A DNA stretch of 64,000 nucleotides from Prevotella jejuni (GTDB taxonomy: Bacteria; Bacteroidota; Bacteroidia; Bacteroidales; Bacteroidaceae), in contig NZ_FZNZ01000022.1 of NCBI RefSeq assembly GCF_900187995.1, positions 1-64,000 on the forward strand, in the 5' to 3' direction. A program made the position numbers and the translations under genes. Below, piece by piece: positions 54,911-64,000 of this stretch. A model generated the notes under the pieces. That model was not told the DNA's origin. It saw only the letters and a program-made list of their open reading frames with translations, and did not search any database. Each line of letters begins with the position of its first letter. Position 1 is the first letter of the stretch.

Positions 54911-55470
54911 TTCTTCTCGTCTACTTCGTTTTCTACGAGAAAATTGTTATCGTAGAAGGTTCTTTGAGGCATTGCAGAATAAAGAAAGGGAAAGAAACTT
55001 ACTCGTTTCTTATTCATTCACCCTTTGACATATAACCAACTCTGACTTCTAATAATCATTTTTTTGATCTTTTGAGATATGAAATGATAAACTAAAACTC
55101 TTATATAATAGGTGCACAGAGTTACGGAGAGATTGGAGGCAAAGGTTATATTACGGAGGTGCCGATGGCATAAAGAGAGACGGAAGTGTAGTGTACAGAT
55201 TCCTAATTAGTCTTTTGGGAGAAACGCTTTGTGTATAAATTGCTAATGGAATAGGCAAAATATCTCCGTTGTTCCACGCATCGATGGCGTCTCCGTGACT
55301 ATCAGTGCTTTGATTTGATAACTCTTCATACTCTCCTTTTCTCTGTGTGACATTCCGTCAGAAACCTAAGCTTAGGCGAATTATTATCACTTCAAAATTC
55401 AAAAGACCCACTTTTATCATATAAGTTATTTTTAAATAGCATTGACAGTAATTTATTCTTTAAAAATATT

Positions 55471-55560
55471 TTTCCTGTCATTCCTGTCATCCGAATTGTC
55501 TATCTAACTTGTTGGTTTATAGTGTCATTGTATGAAATGTTAAATATGACAGGAAAATGA
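55471..55560 (-). repeat. Dispersed TGTCA repeat, copy 4 of 4
   Basis: Starts TTTCCTGTCATTCCTGTCAT and ends GAAATGTTAAATATGACAGG, the reverse orientation of copy 3. Confidence 0.76.
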
Positions 55561-55739
55561 AATTTAAAATGTTATAGGAATTGTGCATAATAAATCCTTT
55601 ACTTTTTGTAATCTTAATCGTACTATAATTTTGAAGATTCTTAGTTCAGAGAATCAACATTCTATATAGGGAATAAGGCACTAATTTCTTTATTTATTAG
55701 ATCGTAGATGTGTTATACAAAAGTAAAAGGTGTGCTAAT

Positions 55740-55771
55740 CTTGTTCATTTCATATAAAATGAGTACTTTTG
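55740..55771 (+). promoter_or_regulatory. serB promoter
   Basis: CTTG (55740-55743), a 20-base spacer and TACTTTTG (55764-55771), 19 bases before the ATG. Confidence 0.75.
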
Positions 55772-55790
55772 TATTTACAAACTATTATTT

Positions 55791-57038
55791 ATGAAAGAAA
55801 CAAAGGCAGAACAAGAAGAACTAATCCTTATCCGTATTACAGGACAAGATAGGCCAGGACTGACAACAGCAGTAATGGCTATCCTCGCACATTATAATGC
55901 ACATGTCTTAGATATTGGTCAAGCAGATATCCATTCCACATTGTCACTCGGTATTCTTATTCGTATTGATGAAAAAGGAGCTGGGCAAGTAATGAAAGAG
56001 CTATTATTTAAAGCTACGGAGCTTGGTGTAAATATTGGCTTCTCCCCAGTTGCAGACAATGAATACGAAGATTGGGTTAACGAGCAAGGTAAAAATAGAT
56101 ATATTCTAACCATTATCGGTAGATCTCTCTCTGCACGCAATATCGAAGGGGCAACACGTGTGATTACAGGGCAGGGAGTGAATATTGATTCTATTCTACG
56201 TTTGACGGGTCGTCAAAGTATACGTAAAAGTAATCAAAGTGTGAGAGCTTGCATTGAATTCTCGTTGCGTGGTACTCCAAAAGATTACAGACAGATGCAA
56301 GCAGACCTCATGCAGATGAGTCATGAACAAGGTATTGATTTCTCTTTACAGAAGGATACCATGTATAGGCGAATGCGTCGACTTATATGTTTTGATATGG
56401 ATTCTACGCTCATACAAACAGAATGTATAGATGAATTAGCAAAGCGTGCTGGAGTAGGGAAAGAGGTTTCTGAAATTACAGAACAAGCTATGCGTGGTGA
56501 GATAGATTTCAAAGAAAGTTTCACACGACGTGTTGCTTTATTGAAAGGTCTTGATGCTAGTGTCATGGAGGATATAGCAAGGACAATGCCTATCACGGAA
56601 GGTGTAGATCGCTTGATGACCGTGTTAAAGCAGTGTGGATATAAGATAGCAATATTAAGTGGAGGGTTTACTTATTTTGGTGAATATCTTCAGCGGAAAT
56701 ATGGGATTGACTATGTTTACGCAAATGAGCTTGAGATAGATGAGAATAATAAGTTAACTGGACGTTACGTAGGTGAGATTGTTGATGGCAAACGGAAAGC
56801 AGAGCTACTAAAATTAATTGCTCAAGTAGAAAAGGTTAATCTTGCACAAACTATCGCTGTTGGTGATGGAGCTAATGACCTTCCTATGTTATCTGACGCA
56901 GGATTAGGTATAGCATTTCATGCAAAGCCTCGTGTGCAGGCAACAGCAGAACAGAATATTACCACTATAGGGCTGGATGGTGTCTTGTATTTCCTTGGTT
57001 TTAAGGATAGTTATTTGGGTGAGGCTGGAAGACTCTAA
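55791..57038 (+). CDS. serB: Phosphoserine phosphatase with two ACT-like domains
   Basis: This enzyme performs the last step of serine synthesis. The 415-residue protein begins with ACT-type regulatory domains (ILIRITGQDRPGLTTAVMAI; second part near RYILTIIGRSLSARNIEGAT), followed by the HAD phosphatase: FDMDSTLIQTECIDELA (nucleophile D of DMDST near residue 203), SGGFTYF, and VGDGANDLPML. Bacteroidales SerB proteins share this long form, and ACT domains suggest feedback control by serine (inference). It is a single-gene unit with a consensus promoter and a strong hairpin at 57230. Serine also feeds the sphingolipid enzyme encoded at 28414. Confidence 0.94.
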   Translation: MKETKAEQEELILIRITGQDRPGLTTAVMAILAHYNAHVLDIGQADIHSTLSLGILIRIDEKGAGQVMKELLFKATELGVNIGFSPVADNEYEDWVNEQGKNRYILTIIGRSLSARNIEGATRVITGQGVNIDSILRLTGRQSIRKSNQSVRACIEFSLRGTPKDYRQMQADLMQMSHEQGIDFSLQKDTMYRRMRRLICFDMDSTLIQTECIDELAKRAGVGKEVSEITEQAMRGEIDFKESFTRRVALLKGLDASVMEDIARTMPITEGVDRLMTVLKQCGYKIAILSGGFTYFGEYLQRKYGIDYVYANELEIDENNKLTGRYVGEIVDGKRKAELLKLIAQVEKVNLAQTIAVGDGANDLPMLSDAGLGIAFHAKPRVQATAEQNITTIGLDGVLYFLGFKDSYLGEAGRL

Positions 57039-57229
57039 GCCAGAAATCAAGTTTAGATAAAATAGATTCAAGTGAACAACTATAGACTGTTACTAATATA
57101 TCAGAATTTGGTAAATAAGTCATTAAAGTTTGATAGATGCAGTTAGATTTTTATTTGTTAACAACCATTGTTGTTGATCATTATTATAGAAACCTACTTG
57201 GAATAAAGAAAAGGTGTAGTTGCTTAATA

Positions 57230-57270
57230 TAAAATAGGAGATAATCAACTGTGATTATCTCCTATTTCAT
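57230..57270. terminator. Bidirectional terminator between serB and the HAD gene
   Basis: A perfect 16-bp stem, AAATAGGAGATAATCA and its complement, with loop ACTG (57232-57267). It lies between two convergent genes. The remainder of 57039-57337 shows no gene. Confidence 0.88.
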
Positions 57271-57337
57271 ATTAAGTAATCTCAATCTTTGAGACTCTTA
57301 AACCGATCTGTGCGTCTTGGGGAAGTAAGTCCTATTA

Positions 57338-57763
57338 TCAAAAATTCCACCAGTGTTTCTTTTTTGGAGGTTGATGATCTTCAAAAGAGCGATGAGCATA
57401 GTTGCGGCTCTCCCATGTCTCATGGTTGGTTATCATTTGATAGATAGTCCCCCAATCAGGTAATCCTCCAAGATTACGGTCGTCAATAAACATCTCAACC
57501 TTTAGTTTTCTGGAGAAATGATTGTTCTTTTCCTTCTCTTCTTCAGGGTAGTCCTTGTTAACAGCCCAGAAATCGACACCACGTTCATGACACCAGTCAA
57601 CAGCTTCTTGGAGTAAATCACCTTCCCTAACACTCCATAAGATAAGTTGATGGCCGTCTTTAATCAGCATTTTAAGAGTATCGGTAGCGAAGGGAAGTTC
57701 GCTACCGATTTTAGGATATTTATGTTCTACGATGGTGCCATCGAAGTCAACTGCAATTATCAT
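57338..57763 (-). CDS. HAD-family hydrolase (BT0820-like)
   Basis: The 141-residue protein is a small cap-less HAD enzyme: nucleophile motif VDFDGTIVEH at residues 5-14, LILWSVREGD (motif II) and MFIDDRNLGG (motif IV). It resembles small Bacteroides hydrolases of unknown substrate. Its end is rich in His, Lys and Trp (HQPPKKKHWWNF). It follows the Wzc-type kinase gene by 33 bases and may be part of the exopolysaccharide operon, though a phosphatase of this kind is not the classical Wzb. Confidence 0.83.
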   Translation of the reverse strand: MIIAVDFDGTIVEHKYPKIGSELPFATDTLKMLIKDGHQLILWSVREGDLLQEAVDWCHERGVDFWAVNKDYPEEEKEKNNHFSRKLKVEMFIDDRNLGGLPDWGTIYQMITNHETWESRNYAHRSFEDHQPPKKKHWWNF

Positions 57764-57796
57764 TGTCTTTTTAGAATTATTCTCTTGTTTTAGAGT

Positions 57797-60310
57797 TTAT
57801 CTCTTTACAGAATTATCATTCTTATTTCCATAGTGACTATTTGTGTAGTTACCATAGTTGCCATAGTTACCATACTGTCCGTAGCTTGTACCATAACTTG
57901 CTCTACCATATCTACCATATTTTCCATAGCCACCATAACCATAGTAATAGCTATACTTTCTCTTAGACATATCGATGCCATTAAGGACGATAGCCATATT
58001 TGGGAACTTGTTTTCGTTTGCAAGTGCGTTAATCAAGTTGAAACTTGATTTTGGTGTGTAGTCTGCACGACACATATAGATTGAAGCGTCTACAACACGT
58101 GCAATCTGGAGCGTATCAGTAACCAAGCCAACAGGAGCAGTATCAATCATGATATAATCATACTTTTCTTTCAAGAGATTTATGATGATATCTAATGAGT
58201 TGCGCGCAATAAGCTCCGCTGGGTTAGGAGGAATAGGACCGGCCATAAGTAAATCCAAATTCTTATTAACACCAGAAGGTAAGATTTGTTCTTGTAGTTC
58301 CTCTGCTGTTGGATTATCCTTTACAAGGAGGTTTGTAATACCATGCTTATGATCATTGATACCAAACAATTCAGCCAAACGTGGGCGACGAATATCAAGA
58401 CCAACCAAAATAACCTTTTTGCCTAAGAGACCAAAACTAACAGAAAGGTTAGCAGCGTTGAAGGTTTTACCCTCACCTGAAGTAGATGAGGTGAAGAGTA
58501 CAACCTTTTGACCTTCTTTCAGCATAAACTGAAGATTGGTTCGCATAGATCGGAAAATCTCCTCCATCTGGTTGTTCTGATTTTCGTGTACAACGATATC
58601 AGCTTTACCCTTAGCTTTGTTACTTGCAACTGCAACATCAGCGATGATAGGTAGCTTAGTAAGGCGTGCAACATCATCGTGACCTTCAATCTTATATCGG
58701 AAGAATTGTAGTACAAGTATTACTAAAACAGGGATTACTAATCCGATTAAAAGTGCAACCATCATAATAGAAGTTGACTTAGGACTAATCTTTCCTACTA
58801 ACTGTGGGTCATCGATAAGTTTACCCTTGTCAGCGGTAGCAGCCAAAGAAATGCTATTTTCCTCACGTTTTTGCAATAACATAAGGTAAAGTCCAGACTT
58901 AACCTCCTGCTGACGATCAATCTGTGTCAGCATACGCTCCTGTTGTGGAGTCTCTGCTACCTGACCGTTATACTTATTTACTTGTGCAGAAACAGCATCA
59001 CGCTGAATAAGTAGGTTTTGACGGGCCGCTGCTATTGCACGGCGAATGTTACCATTTAGTTCGCGAATCTGAGCTGTAAGTGGTTCTACTACAGGTGAGC
59101 TCTCAGATGCGCTACGTAACAAACGGTTACGTTCAAGTACTAACTCATTGTACTTATTAATTAAGGATGTTGAACTCTGGTCATCCAATCCAACATTAGA
59201 AGGGATTACCTGAGTGAGGTTACGAGATGAGCTTTCAACTTCTCTTGCAATGGTGTTGAACAACTCTATCTGTGTTTCAACGTCAGCAAGTTTAAGTTCA
59301 GAATTATTCTGATTAGCAACAGAGTTGCCTGCATTCATTTGTAGTTCAACAATGCCATTCTTCTGTTTGTAGTTCTGTAGCTCGCCTTCAGTCTTGCCAA
59401 GTTCTGTATTAATCTTAGACAGACGATCATTAATGAACTTATCTGTGCGAAGTGCAATTGTATTCTTGTCTTCATTTGCTTGACGATTATATACAATGGC
59501 TAATTGTTTCAAATAGTCAAGAGAACGTTGTGGTACCTCATCAGTCAGTTGTAACTGTGCAATAGAGGTTGATTTTGCTGTTTGAGAAACTTGCAACTCA
59601 CTTGTATACTTGTTAGCTGCCATTCGTGGTGAAAGGATACTAACGTTCAGAACATCTGAATTCTTTAATGTATGTCCGTAATTAGAGCTAATCGTAATAA
59701 TACCAGCACGAGTTGCTATAGTAGCAGGAAGATTTGTTATCTTTCTGTTGATAGAATAAGGTCCCTCGTTTGAGTTGTCATTTGTGGGTACATAGTATGT
59801 TCCACTGACGATGTAGAAGATACTGTCCTTAGTAATTGTTAAGTCAATAGGCGCATTTAGTTTCTCGAGATGCTCCGGGTCAACATCAACATTAAGTGGT
59901 TGGTTACGATATAAGATAACGTCTTTAACTCTTCCTTTTGTTGAGTAGTTAACATATAACTTTAAGTCTCTAATAGCGTCTTCTGCAAGAGAGTGTGATG
60001 TAAGAATCTCCATCTCATTGTCAATACCAGTTGAGTTTGAGATGATACCAAGGTTTGACATGTTTTGTAAAGACTGTCCACGTCTGTTACTACCGCTTTC
60101 ATCTTTAATCAATAATTTAGCAGTAGACTGATACATTGGTGTTGTGTATCGAAGATAAATCGCTCCTAAGCTGCCAAAGATTATTAATGACAGTACAAAC
60201 CAATACCAATTGAGAACGATCGTTCGATAAAGGGTGGCAAAATCAAAGGAAGAAAGACCTTCACGGACTTCTTGTTCCTTCCCTTGTTCTAATTTAGTTG
60301 TTTCTTCCAT
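57797..60310 (-). CDS. Wzc-type polysaccharide tyrosine autokinase / chain-length protein
   Basis: The 837-residue inner-membrane protein controls export and chain length of surface polysaccharide. Two membrane helices (about 31-52 and 510-535, SIMMVALLIGLVIPVLVILV) enclose a Wzz-type periplasmic domain with long coiled coils. The cytoplasmic kinase has Walker A SGEGKT at 611-616, Walker A' GLDIRRPRL and Walker B DYIMIDTAPVG. The tail contains 15 tyrosines in about 45 residues, with GYG and NYG spacing, the expected autophosphorylation cluster. No wza or glycosyltransferase gene is adjacent, only rfbA 33 bases upstream. Such isolated kinases may serve loci elsewhere. Confidence 0.93.
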   Translation of the reverse strand: MEETTKLEQGKEQEVREGLSSFDFATLYRTIVLNWYWFVLSLIIFGSLGAIYLRYTTPMYQSTAKLLIKDESGSNRRGQSLQNMSNLGIISNSTGIDNEMEILTSHSLAEDAIRDLKLYVNYSTKGRVKDVILYRNQPLNVDVDPEHLEKLNAPIDLTITKDSIFYIVSGTYYVPTNDNSNEGPYSINRKITNLPATIATRAGIITISSNYGHTLKNSDVLNVSILSPRMAANKYTSELQVSQTAKSTSIAQLQLTDEVPQRSLDYLKQLAIVYNRQANEDKNTIALRTDKFINDRLSKINTELGKTEGELQNYKQKNGIVELQMNAGNSVANQNNSELKLADVETQIELFNTIAREVESSSRNLTQVIPSNVGLDDQSSTSLINKYNELVLERNRLLRSASESSPVVEPLTAQIRELNGNIRRAIAAARQNLLIQRDAVSAQVNKYNGQVAETPQQERMLTQIDRQQEVKSGLYLMLLQKREENSISLAATADKGKLIDDPQLVGKISPKSTSIMMVALLIGLVIPVLVILVLQFFRYKIEGHDDVARLTKLPIIADVAVASNKAKGKADIVVHENQNNQMEEIFRSMRTNLQFMLKEGQKVVLFTSSTSGEGKTFNAANLSVSFGLLGKKVILVGLDIRRPRLAELFGINDHKHGITNLLVKDNPTAEELQEQILPSGVNKNLDLLMAGPIPPNPAELIARNSLDIIINLLKEKYDYIMIDTAPVGLVTDTLQIARVVDASIYMCRADYTPKSSFNLINALANENKFPNMAIVLNGIDMSKRKYSYYYGYGGYGKYGRYGRASYGTSYGQYGNYGNYGNYTNSHYGNKNDNSVKR

Positions 60311-60343
60311 ATTTATTATTTTTCTTATTATTCTGTAAAGGAT

Positions 60344-61234
60344 TTATTTTGTATTCTTATTTTCTTCTGCAAGTTGAAGAAGATATTTACCATAATTATT
60401 CTTTATCATTGGCTGTGCCTCTTCTTTTAATTTTTCTGTCGTTATCCAGCCTTTTTTGTATGCAATCTCTTCTAAACAAGCAACCTTAAGTCCTTGTCGT
60501 TTCTCTATACACTCTATGAATGTACTTGCCTCAGATAAACTATCATGTGTTCCTGTGTCAAGCCATGCAAAGCCACGTTGGAGTGTCTGTACCATTAAAT
60601 TTTCTTGTTTAAGATAGCGTTGATTGACAGTCGTAATCTCTAACTCTCCTCTTGGTGATGGCTTTATGTTCTTAGCAATCTCAACAACACTGTTCGGATA
60701 GAAATATAGTCCCACTACAGCATAGTTACTCTTAGGATGTTCAGGTTTTTCTTCTATACTAAGACATTTCCCATTATGGTCAAATTCTGCAACTCCATAT
60801 CTTTCAGGATCATTTACATAATAACCAAAGACAGTTGCTTTGTTGTCTTCTTCCGCCCTCTTCACACTATTCCGTAATAGTGTGCTAAATCCGGCTCCAT
60901 AAAAGATATTGTCTCCTAAAACTAAACACACAGAATCATTACCTATGAACTCTTCTCCAATAATAAAAGCTTGTGCAAGACCATCAGGAGAAGGCTGTTC
61001 GGCATATTCGAAGCGTACTCCAAAACTACTTCCATCTCCTAAAAGACGTTTGAAACCTGGTAAGTCAAATGGAGTTGAAATAATAAGAATCTCTTTAATT
61101 CCAGCCAGCATCAAAACGGATACTGGATAGTAAATCATGGGCTTATCATAAATTGGTATAAGCTGCTTACTTATTCCTTTTGTGATAGGGTAGAGGCGTG
61201 TGCCAGAGCCACCTGCAAGAACAATTCCTTTCAT
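60344..61234 (-). CDS. rfbA: Glucose-1-phosphate thymidylyltransferase
   Basis: This enzyme makes dTDP-glucose for dTDP-rhamnose and related sugars. The 296-residue length and the motifs [13 protein letters not shown] (6-18), [30 protein letters not shown] and [13 protein letters not shown] are those of RfbA/RmlA. The rest of the rml pathway is not in the window. It is first in an operon with the tyrosine kinase, with a -7 box at 61462-61469 and a leader of about 220 bases. Confidence 0.96.
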   Translation of the reverse strand: MKGIVLAGGSGTRLYPITKGISKQLIPIYDKPMIYYPVSVLMLAGIKEILIISTPFDLPGFKRLLGDGSSFGVRFEYAEQPSPDGLAQAFIIGEEFIGNDSVCLVLGDNIFYGAGFSTLLRNSVKRAEEDNKATVFGYYVNDPERYGVAEFDHNGKCLSIEEKPEHPKSNYAVVGLYFYPNSVVEIAKNIKPSPRGELEITTVNQRYLKQENLMVQTLQRGFAWLDTGTHDSLSEASTFIECIEKRQGLKVACLEEIAYKKGWITTEKLKEEAQPMIKNNYGKYLLQLAEENKNTK

Positions 61235-61608
61235 AATAGTATGGTTTGATATCTGTTTTTTAATTAGTAGTTGTTGACTCTCTATATGTTTAATGTTTAA
61301 GCATTAATTCCATAAAAACTTTCAGCGCTTTTCGCTGTCAGTACGTGTATAGATAGCACTGAGGTTATACTCAAAGGGACTATGTCGTAGAGAATAACCA
61401 ATATGCTCGTTAAGTATTTGCTGTTACACGCTTTCATTTATAATATAGTATATCTTGATTGCAAAGGTAATAAATTTAATTTGATTAAAAGCTGTGAAAA
61501 TGAGAAATCATTTGCTTAATAGGCGTTTTTCATGTTTTTTTATTAACTTTGCAATCGAGTAAAATCAAAAGATTTATCTTAATAACTTTAAAACTTTAAA
61601 CAAAAGAT
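61235..61608. promoter_or_regulatory. Divergent promoter region with long rfbA leader
   Basis: On the minus strand TACCTTTG (61462-61469) predicts an rfbA transcript with about 220 untranslated bases, which include several short inverted stretches. On the plus strand TAACTTTG (61544-61551) serves the gene at 61609. Neither has a good TTTG at 20 bases. No gene is seen. Confidence 0.5.
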
Positions 61609-62241
61609 ATGGGATTCTTATCAAAACTCTTTGGAAAAAAAGATGCTGAACAGGCTAAGACTGGTGGTATGGAAGATTACATGACACTTGTTCGAGTTTA
61701 CTTTCAAGCAGTGTTGGCAGCTCGTTTGGGTATCAATAACTTAGCTATGTTACCAGACCTTCGTACATACAAGCAAACATTCCGTGTACCAACACTCAAT
61801 AACAAGTTGGGAGTTGGAGAAAAAGCCAGTGTGCGTAAGACTATGAAAAGTATTTATAATGTAGATGATAATTTCTTTGATGAGATAGATGCAAGCATCA
61901 AGAAGAATTGTAAGAAGATGCAAGATATTCAGCCTTATCTTTATCAGTTCCAAGGCTACACACAAGATTTGATGATGCTGATTGGTAATTTGATGAAATT
62001 CAAATTGCGTGTTCCTGGTTTCTTTAAGAAAGCAATCTATACGATGACAGAAAAGACGGTAAACGATATTTTTGATAAAAACAGCTTTTCTGATCCGGGA
62101 GTTATCAAGTCTGTTATGGCTGTTCGTCAGTATAATCAGCGTCTTGGGTTTAGCCGTAAGTGGACATCAGATTTTGTTTATCAGATAGTGATGCTTGCAA
62201 AGAAAGAACCAAAGCCTGCGGATGATTCATCGTCAAAATAA
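61609..62241 (+). CDS. Conserved hypothetical protein
   Basis: The 210-residue soluble, mostly helical protein starts MGFLSKLFGKKDAEQ, an amphipathic basic start that could touch the membrane. Its body is rich in Met, Lys and Tyr (FDEIDASIKKNCKKMQDIQP, DLMMLIGNLMKFKLRVPGFF). The end is polar (EPKPADDSSSK). I do not recognise a named family; the length and clean promoter support a real gene. Confidence 0.78.
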   Translation: MGFLSKLFGKKDAEQAKTGGMEDYMTLVRVYFQAVLAARLGINNLAMLPDLRTYKQTFRVPTLNNKLGVGEKASVRKTMKSIYNVDDNFFDEIDASIKKNCKKMQDIQPYLYQFQGYTQDLMMLIGNLMKFKLRVPGFFKKAIYTMTEKTVNDIFDKNSFSDPGVIKSVMAVRQYNQRLGFSRKWTSDFVYQIVMLAKKEPKPADDSSSK

Positions 62242-62252
62242 TTAGGTATATA

Positions 62253-62284
62253 TTTGCTTAAATAGAAACTTTAATGTAATTTTG
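62253..62284 (+). promoter_or_regulatory. Promoter of the zapA-rny operon
   Basis: TTTG (62253-62256), a 20-base spacer and TAATTTTG (62277-62284), 23 bases before the first ATG. Confidence 0.8.
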
Positions 62285-62307
62285 TAGCCAAAACGAATAT
62301 ATTAGCT

Positions 62308-62601
62308 ATGAATGCAAATGAGAAGATTCTGAATACGTTTGCGACGCGTGTACGCCAGATGATTCTTCAGTACGAAACACTGAAGAAAGAGAATGACGAG
62401 TTGTACACACTTGTTGATCAGCGTGAGCAGGAGATAAAGCAGCTACAAGAGGAGTTGTCTCAAGCACAAGCTGATTATAATTCGTTGAAAATGGCCAAGA
62501 TGCTTGAAGTTACGGATGGAGACATGGAAACCGCACAGAAGCGCGTTGCCAAACTTATCCGGGATGTAAATAAGTGTATCACACTTCTAAGTGAGAAATA
62601 A
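62308..62601 (+). CDS. Small coiled-coil protein upstream of zapA
   Basis: The 97-residue product is a continuous coiled coil in its first 60 residues (LQYETLKKENDELYTLVDQR, EIKQLQEELSQAQADYN), then a short helical end (KRVAKLIRDVNKCITLL). The family name is not known to me, but a small coiled-coil gene directly before zapA could be a ZapB-like divisome partner (inference). It lies 11 bases before zapA and is driven by the promoter at 62253-62284. Confidence 0.78.
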   Translation: MNANEKILNTFATRVRQMILQYETLKKENDELYTLVDQREQEIKQLQEELSQAQADYNSLKMAKMLEVTDGDMETAQKRVAKLIRDVNKCITLLSEK

Positions 62602-62612
62602 ATTAGAATACA

Positions 62613-62903
62613 ATGGCAGACGATAAGCTACATATAAGATTGCATGTTTATGATGCAGAACTTTCCGTAAATGTTCCACGAGAAGATGAGGAGTATTATC
62701 GTTCGGCAGCCAAACTTATTACCGACACAATTAATACTTATTCTACTCTTTTTAAAGGGAAAAAGGGTGATAAGGATATTATATATATGGCTATGCTTGA
62801 TATTGCATTGCGATATAAGAAAGAAGGTGTACGTAATGATACAGCTCCATTCAATGATATTCTTAGTAAACTCACTTCAGAAATAGAAGATGCACTGAAG
62901 TGA
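62613..62903 (+). CDS. zapA: Cell division protein ZapA
   Basis: ZapA bundles FtsZ filaments at the division site. The 96-residue protein has the family core: a beta hairpin (LHIRLHVYDAELSVNVPRED), the EEYYRSAAKLITDTINTYS helix and a C-terminal helix with IYMAMLDIALRYKKE. Length is as expected. It lies between the coiled-coil gene and rny in one operon. Confidence 0.88.
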   Translation: MADDKLHIRLHVYDAELSVNVPREDEEYYRSAAKLITDTINTYSTLFKGKKGDKDIIYMAMLDIALRYKKEGVRNDTAPFNDILSKLTSEIEDALK

Positions 62904-62940
62904 TAATAAGAATATTTAATTTAATTCATATAAATAATCA

Positions 62941-64000
62941 ATGAGTCCAATTGTAACAGTTATAATAGCTGTGGTATGTCTTTCAGCAGGATGTGCTGGA
63001 GGGTTTGCTTTTTTTCGTTATATCTTAACTGGAAAGTATAAGGATACAATGGATAAAGCGGAAAAGGCTGCAGAAGTTATTAAAGAAAAGAAGCTGCTTG
63101 AAGTTAAAGAGAAATTCCTTAATAAGAAAAGTGAACTTGAAAAAGAAGTTCAGCAGCGTACGCTGAAAATTCAGCAAGGTGAAAACCGCTTAAAGCAGCG
63201 TGAGGTAACGTTGAATCAGCGTCAAGAGGAAATAAATCGCCGTAAGCAAGATGTTGAGCAACAACAGCAGCGCGTTGATAATGAAAAGAAGTTGCTACAA
63301 ATTAAGCAACAGGATCTTGAGAAGATGCAGGAGCAAGAGAGAATGAAGCTTGAGGAACTCTCAGGACTTAGTTCAGAAGAAGCAAAAAAGCGTTTGATAG
63401 AGAGTCTGAAAGATCAAGCTAAACTTGATGCTGCTTCTTATATTAATGAAATTGTTGACGAAGCAAAACTTAATGCTAATCAACAAGCAAAGAAGATTGT
63501 CATTCAAACTATTCAGCGCGTTGCAACTGAAACAGCTATAGAAAATTCTGTTAGTGTTTTCCATATTGATAGTGATGAAGTTAAAGGACGTATCATTGGG
63601 CGTGAAGGTCGAAATATTCGTGCCTTGGAGGCAGCAACAGGTGTTGAGATAGTTGTTGATGATACGCCTGAAGCAATTGTCATTTCTGCATTTGATCCTG
63701 TTCGTCGTGAGATTTGTCGTTTGGCACTTCATCAGCTTGTTGCAGATGGTCGTATTCATCCTGCACGTATTGAGGAAGTTGTAGCAAAGGTGAAGAAGCA
63801 GCTTGATAATGAAATTATAGAGACAGGCAAGCGTACAGCTATCGATTTAGGCATTCATGGCCTTCATCCAGAGTTGATTCGAATTATTGGTAAGATGAAA
63901 TATCGTTCTTCATACGGGCAGAACCTTCTACAGCATGCTCGTGAAACAGCCAATCTCTGTGCGGTTATGGCAAGTGAGTTAGGCTTGAATCCGAAGAAAG
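62941..64000 (+). CDS. rny: Ribonuclease Y (5' part, runs off the window)
   Basis: This is a membrane-bound endoribonuclease that starts mRNA decay. The visible 353 codons hold an N-terminal membrane helix ([20 protein letters not shown]), a long coiled coil rich in Gln, Glu and Lys (about 40-190), a KH RNA-binding domain ([20 protein letters not shown] near 216-235) and the beginning of the HD domain ([20 protein letters not shown]). The catalytic HD residues further on lie beyond base 64000. It starts 38 bases after zapA. Confidence 0.95.
   Translation, partial: MSPIVTVIIAVVCLSAGCAGGFAFFRYILTGKYKDTMDKAEKAAEVIKEKKLLEVKEKFLNKKSELEKEVQQRTLKIQQGENRLKQREVTLNQRQEEINRRKQDVEQQQQRVDNEKKLLQIKQQDLEKMQEQERMKLEELSGLSSEEAKKRLIESLKDQAKLDAASYINEIVDEAKLNANQQAKKIVIQTIQRVATETAIENSVSVFHIDSDEVKGRIIGREGRNIRALEAATGVEIVVDDTPEAIVISAFDPVRREICRLALHQLVADGRIHPARIEEVVAKVKKQLDNEIIETGKRTAIDLGIHGLHPELIRIIGKMKYRSSYGQNLLQHARETANLCAVMASELGLNPKK

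Larger units (their letters stand above)
54452..55739. other. Non-coding gap at the right edge of the Rhs island
   Basis: About 1.3 kb has no supportable gene. It includes the second copy of the diverged repeat (54650-54910) and the fourth TGTCA repeat (55471-55560). The Rhs-related material ends near 55030. Confidence 0.6.

Overview
The window looks like a chromosomal segment of a Bacteroidales bacterium, most likely an oral-type Prevotella (genus is inference). The signs are many copies of the Bacteroidetes promoter (TTTG about 20 bases upstream of TAnnTTTG), a SusC/SusD pair, GldE, a serine palmitoyltransferase for sphingolipids, a single-operon groESL, and few strong Shine-Dalgarno sites. 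Coding density is uneven: compact housekeeping operons are separated by AT-rich gaps of 1-2 kb that hold dispersed repeats.

Layout. 0.3-8.4 kb: an AlkD-like glycosylase, groESL, then a leftward cluster starting at rpoD and continuing through a secreted protein, an HPr-kinase-like ATPase, an S24/S26-type peptidase and a PqqD-like protein; HtrA follows. 9.2-12.4 kb: RNase P RNA, three small genes, tRNA-Cys, tRNA-Tyr and tRNA-Val. 12.6-16.6 kb: a leftward nucleotide-salvage set (surface or periplasmic 5'-nucleotidase, NADH pyrophosphatase, purine permease). 16.9-29.6 kb: glutamate dehydrogenase, DEAD-box helicase, lon-tgt-lptF/G operon, trmN6 with a lipid kinase, and serine palmitoyltransferase. 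31-34.8 kb: five tRNAs, a conserved hypothetical gene, ssb, gldE, a phosphopantetheinyl transferase and a 37-codon gene with its own promoter, ribosome site and terminator. 35-35.6 kb: an 88-bp tandem array with a 176-bp higher-order period. 35.9-43 kb: a SusC/SusD uptake locus with a zinc metallohydrolase lipoprotein and a DUF4302 lipoprotein.

44.0-54.5 kb is accessory DNA. It starts with the eroded end of an integrative or mobilizable element (two damaged helix-turn-helix genes, iterated palindromes). It continues as an Rhs polymorphic-toxin graveyard: one Rhs core with an HNH-like nuclease tip and a DUF2019-type immunity gene, two further Rhs fragments, and several small lipoprotein or secreted genes that look like orphan immunity genes. 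Four of these genes end within 0-34 bases of the same terminal-inverted-repeat-like sequence (ending GCATTACC on the + strand), which suggests that the cassettes were delimited or spread by IS-end-like elements.

55.8-64 kb returns to core genes: serB, a HAD phosphatase, rfbA with a Wzc-type tyrosine kinase (exopolysaccharide), and an operon of a coiled-coil protein, zapA and rny, which runs off the window.

Best candidates for something undescribed: the 37-residue peptide gene ending LGG-EIWYN, flanked by two copies of a TTAG-N-CTAA palindrome and followed by the satellite-like array; the terminal-repeat-tagged immunity cassettes; the PqqD / S24-S26 / HPr-kinase-like cluster without a visible precursor or radical-SAM partner; and a palindrome (CTGACA-N3-TGTCAG type) shared by the groES and htrA upstream regions.
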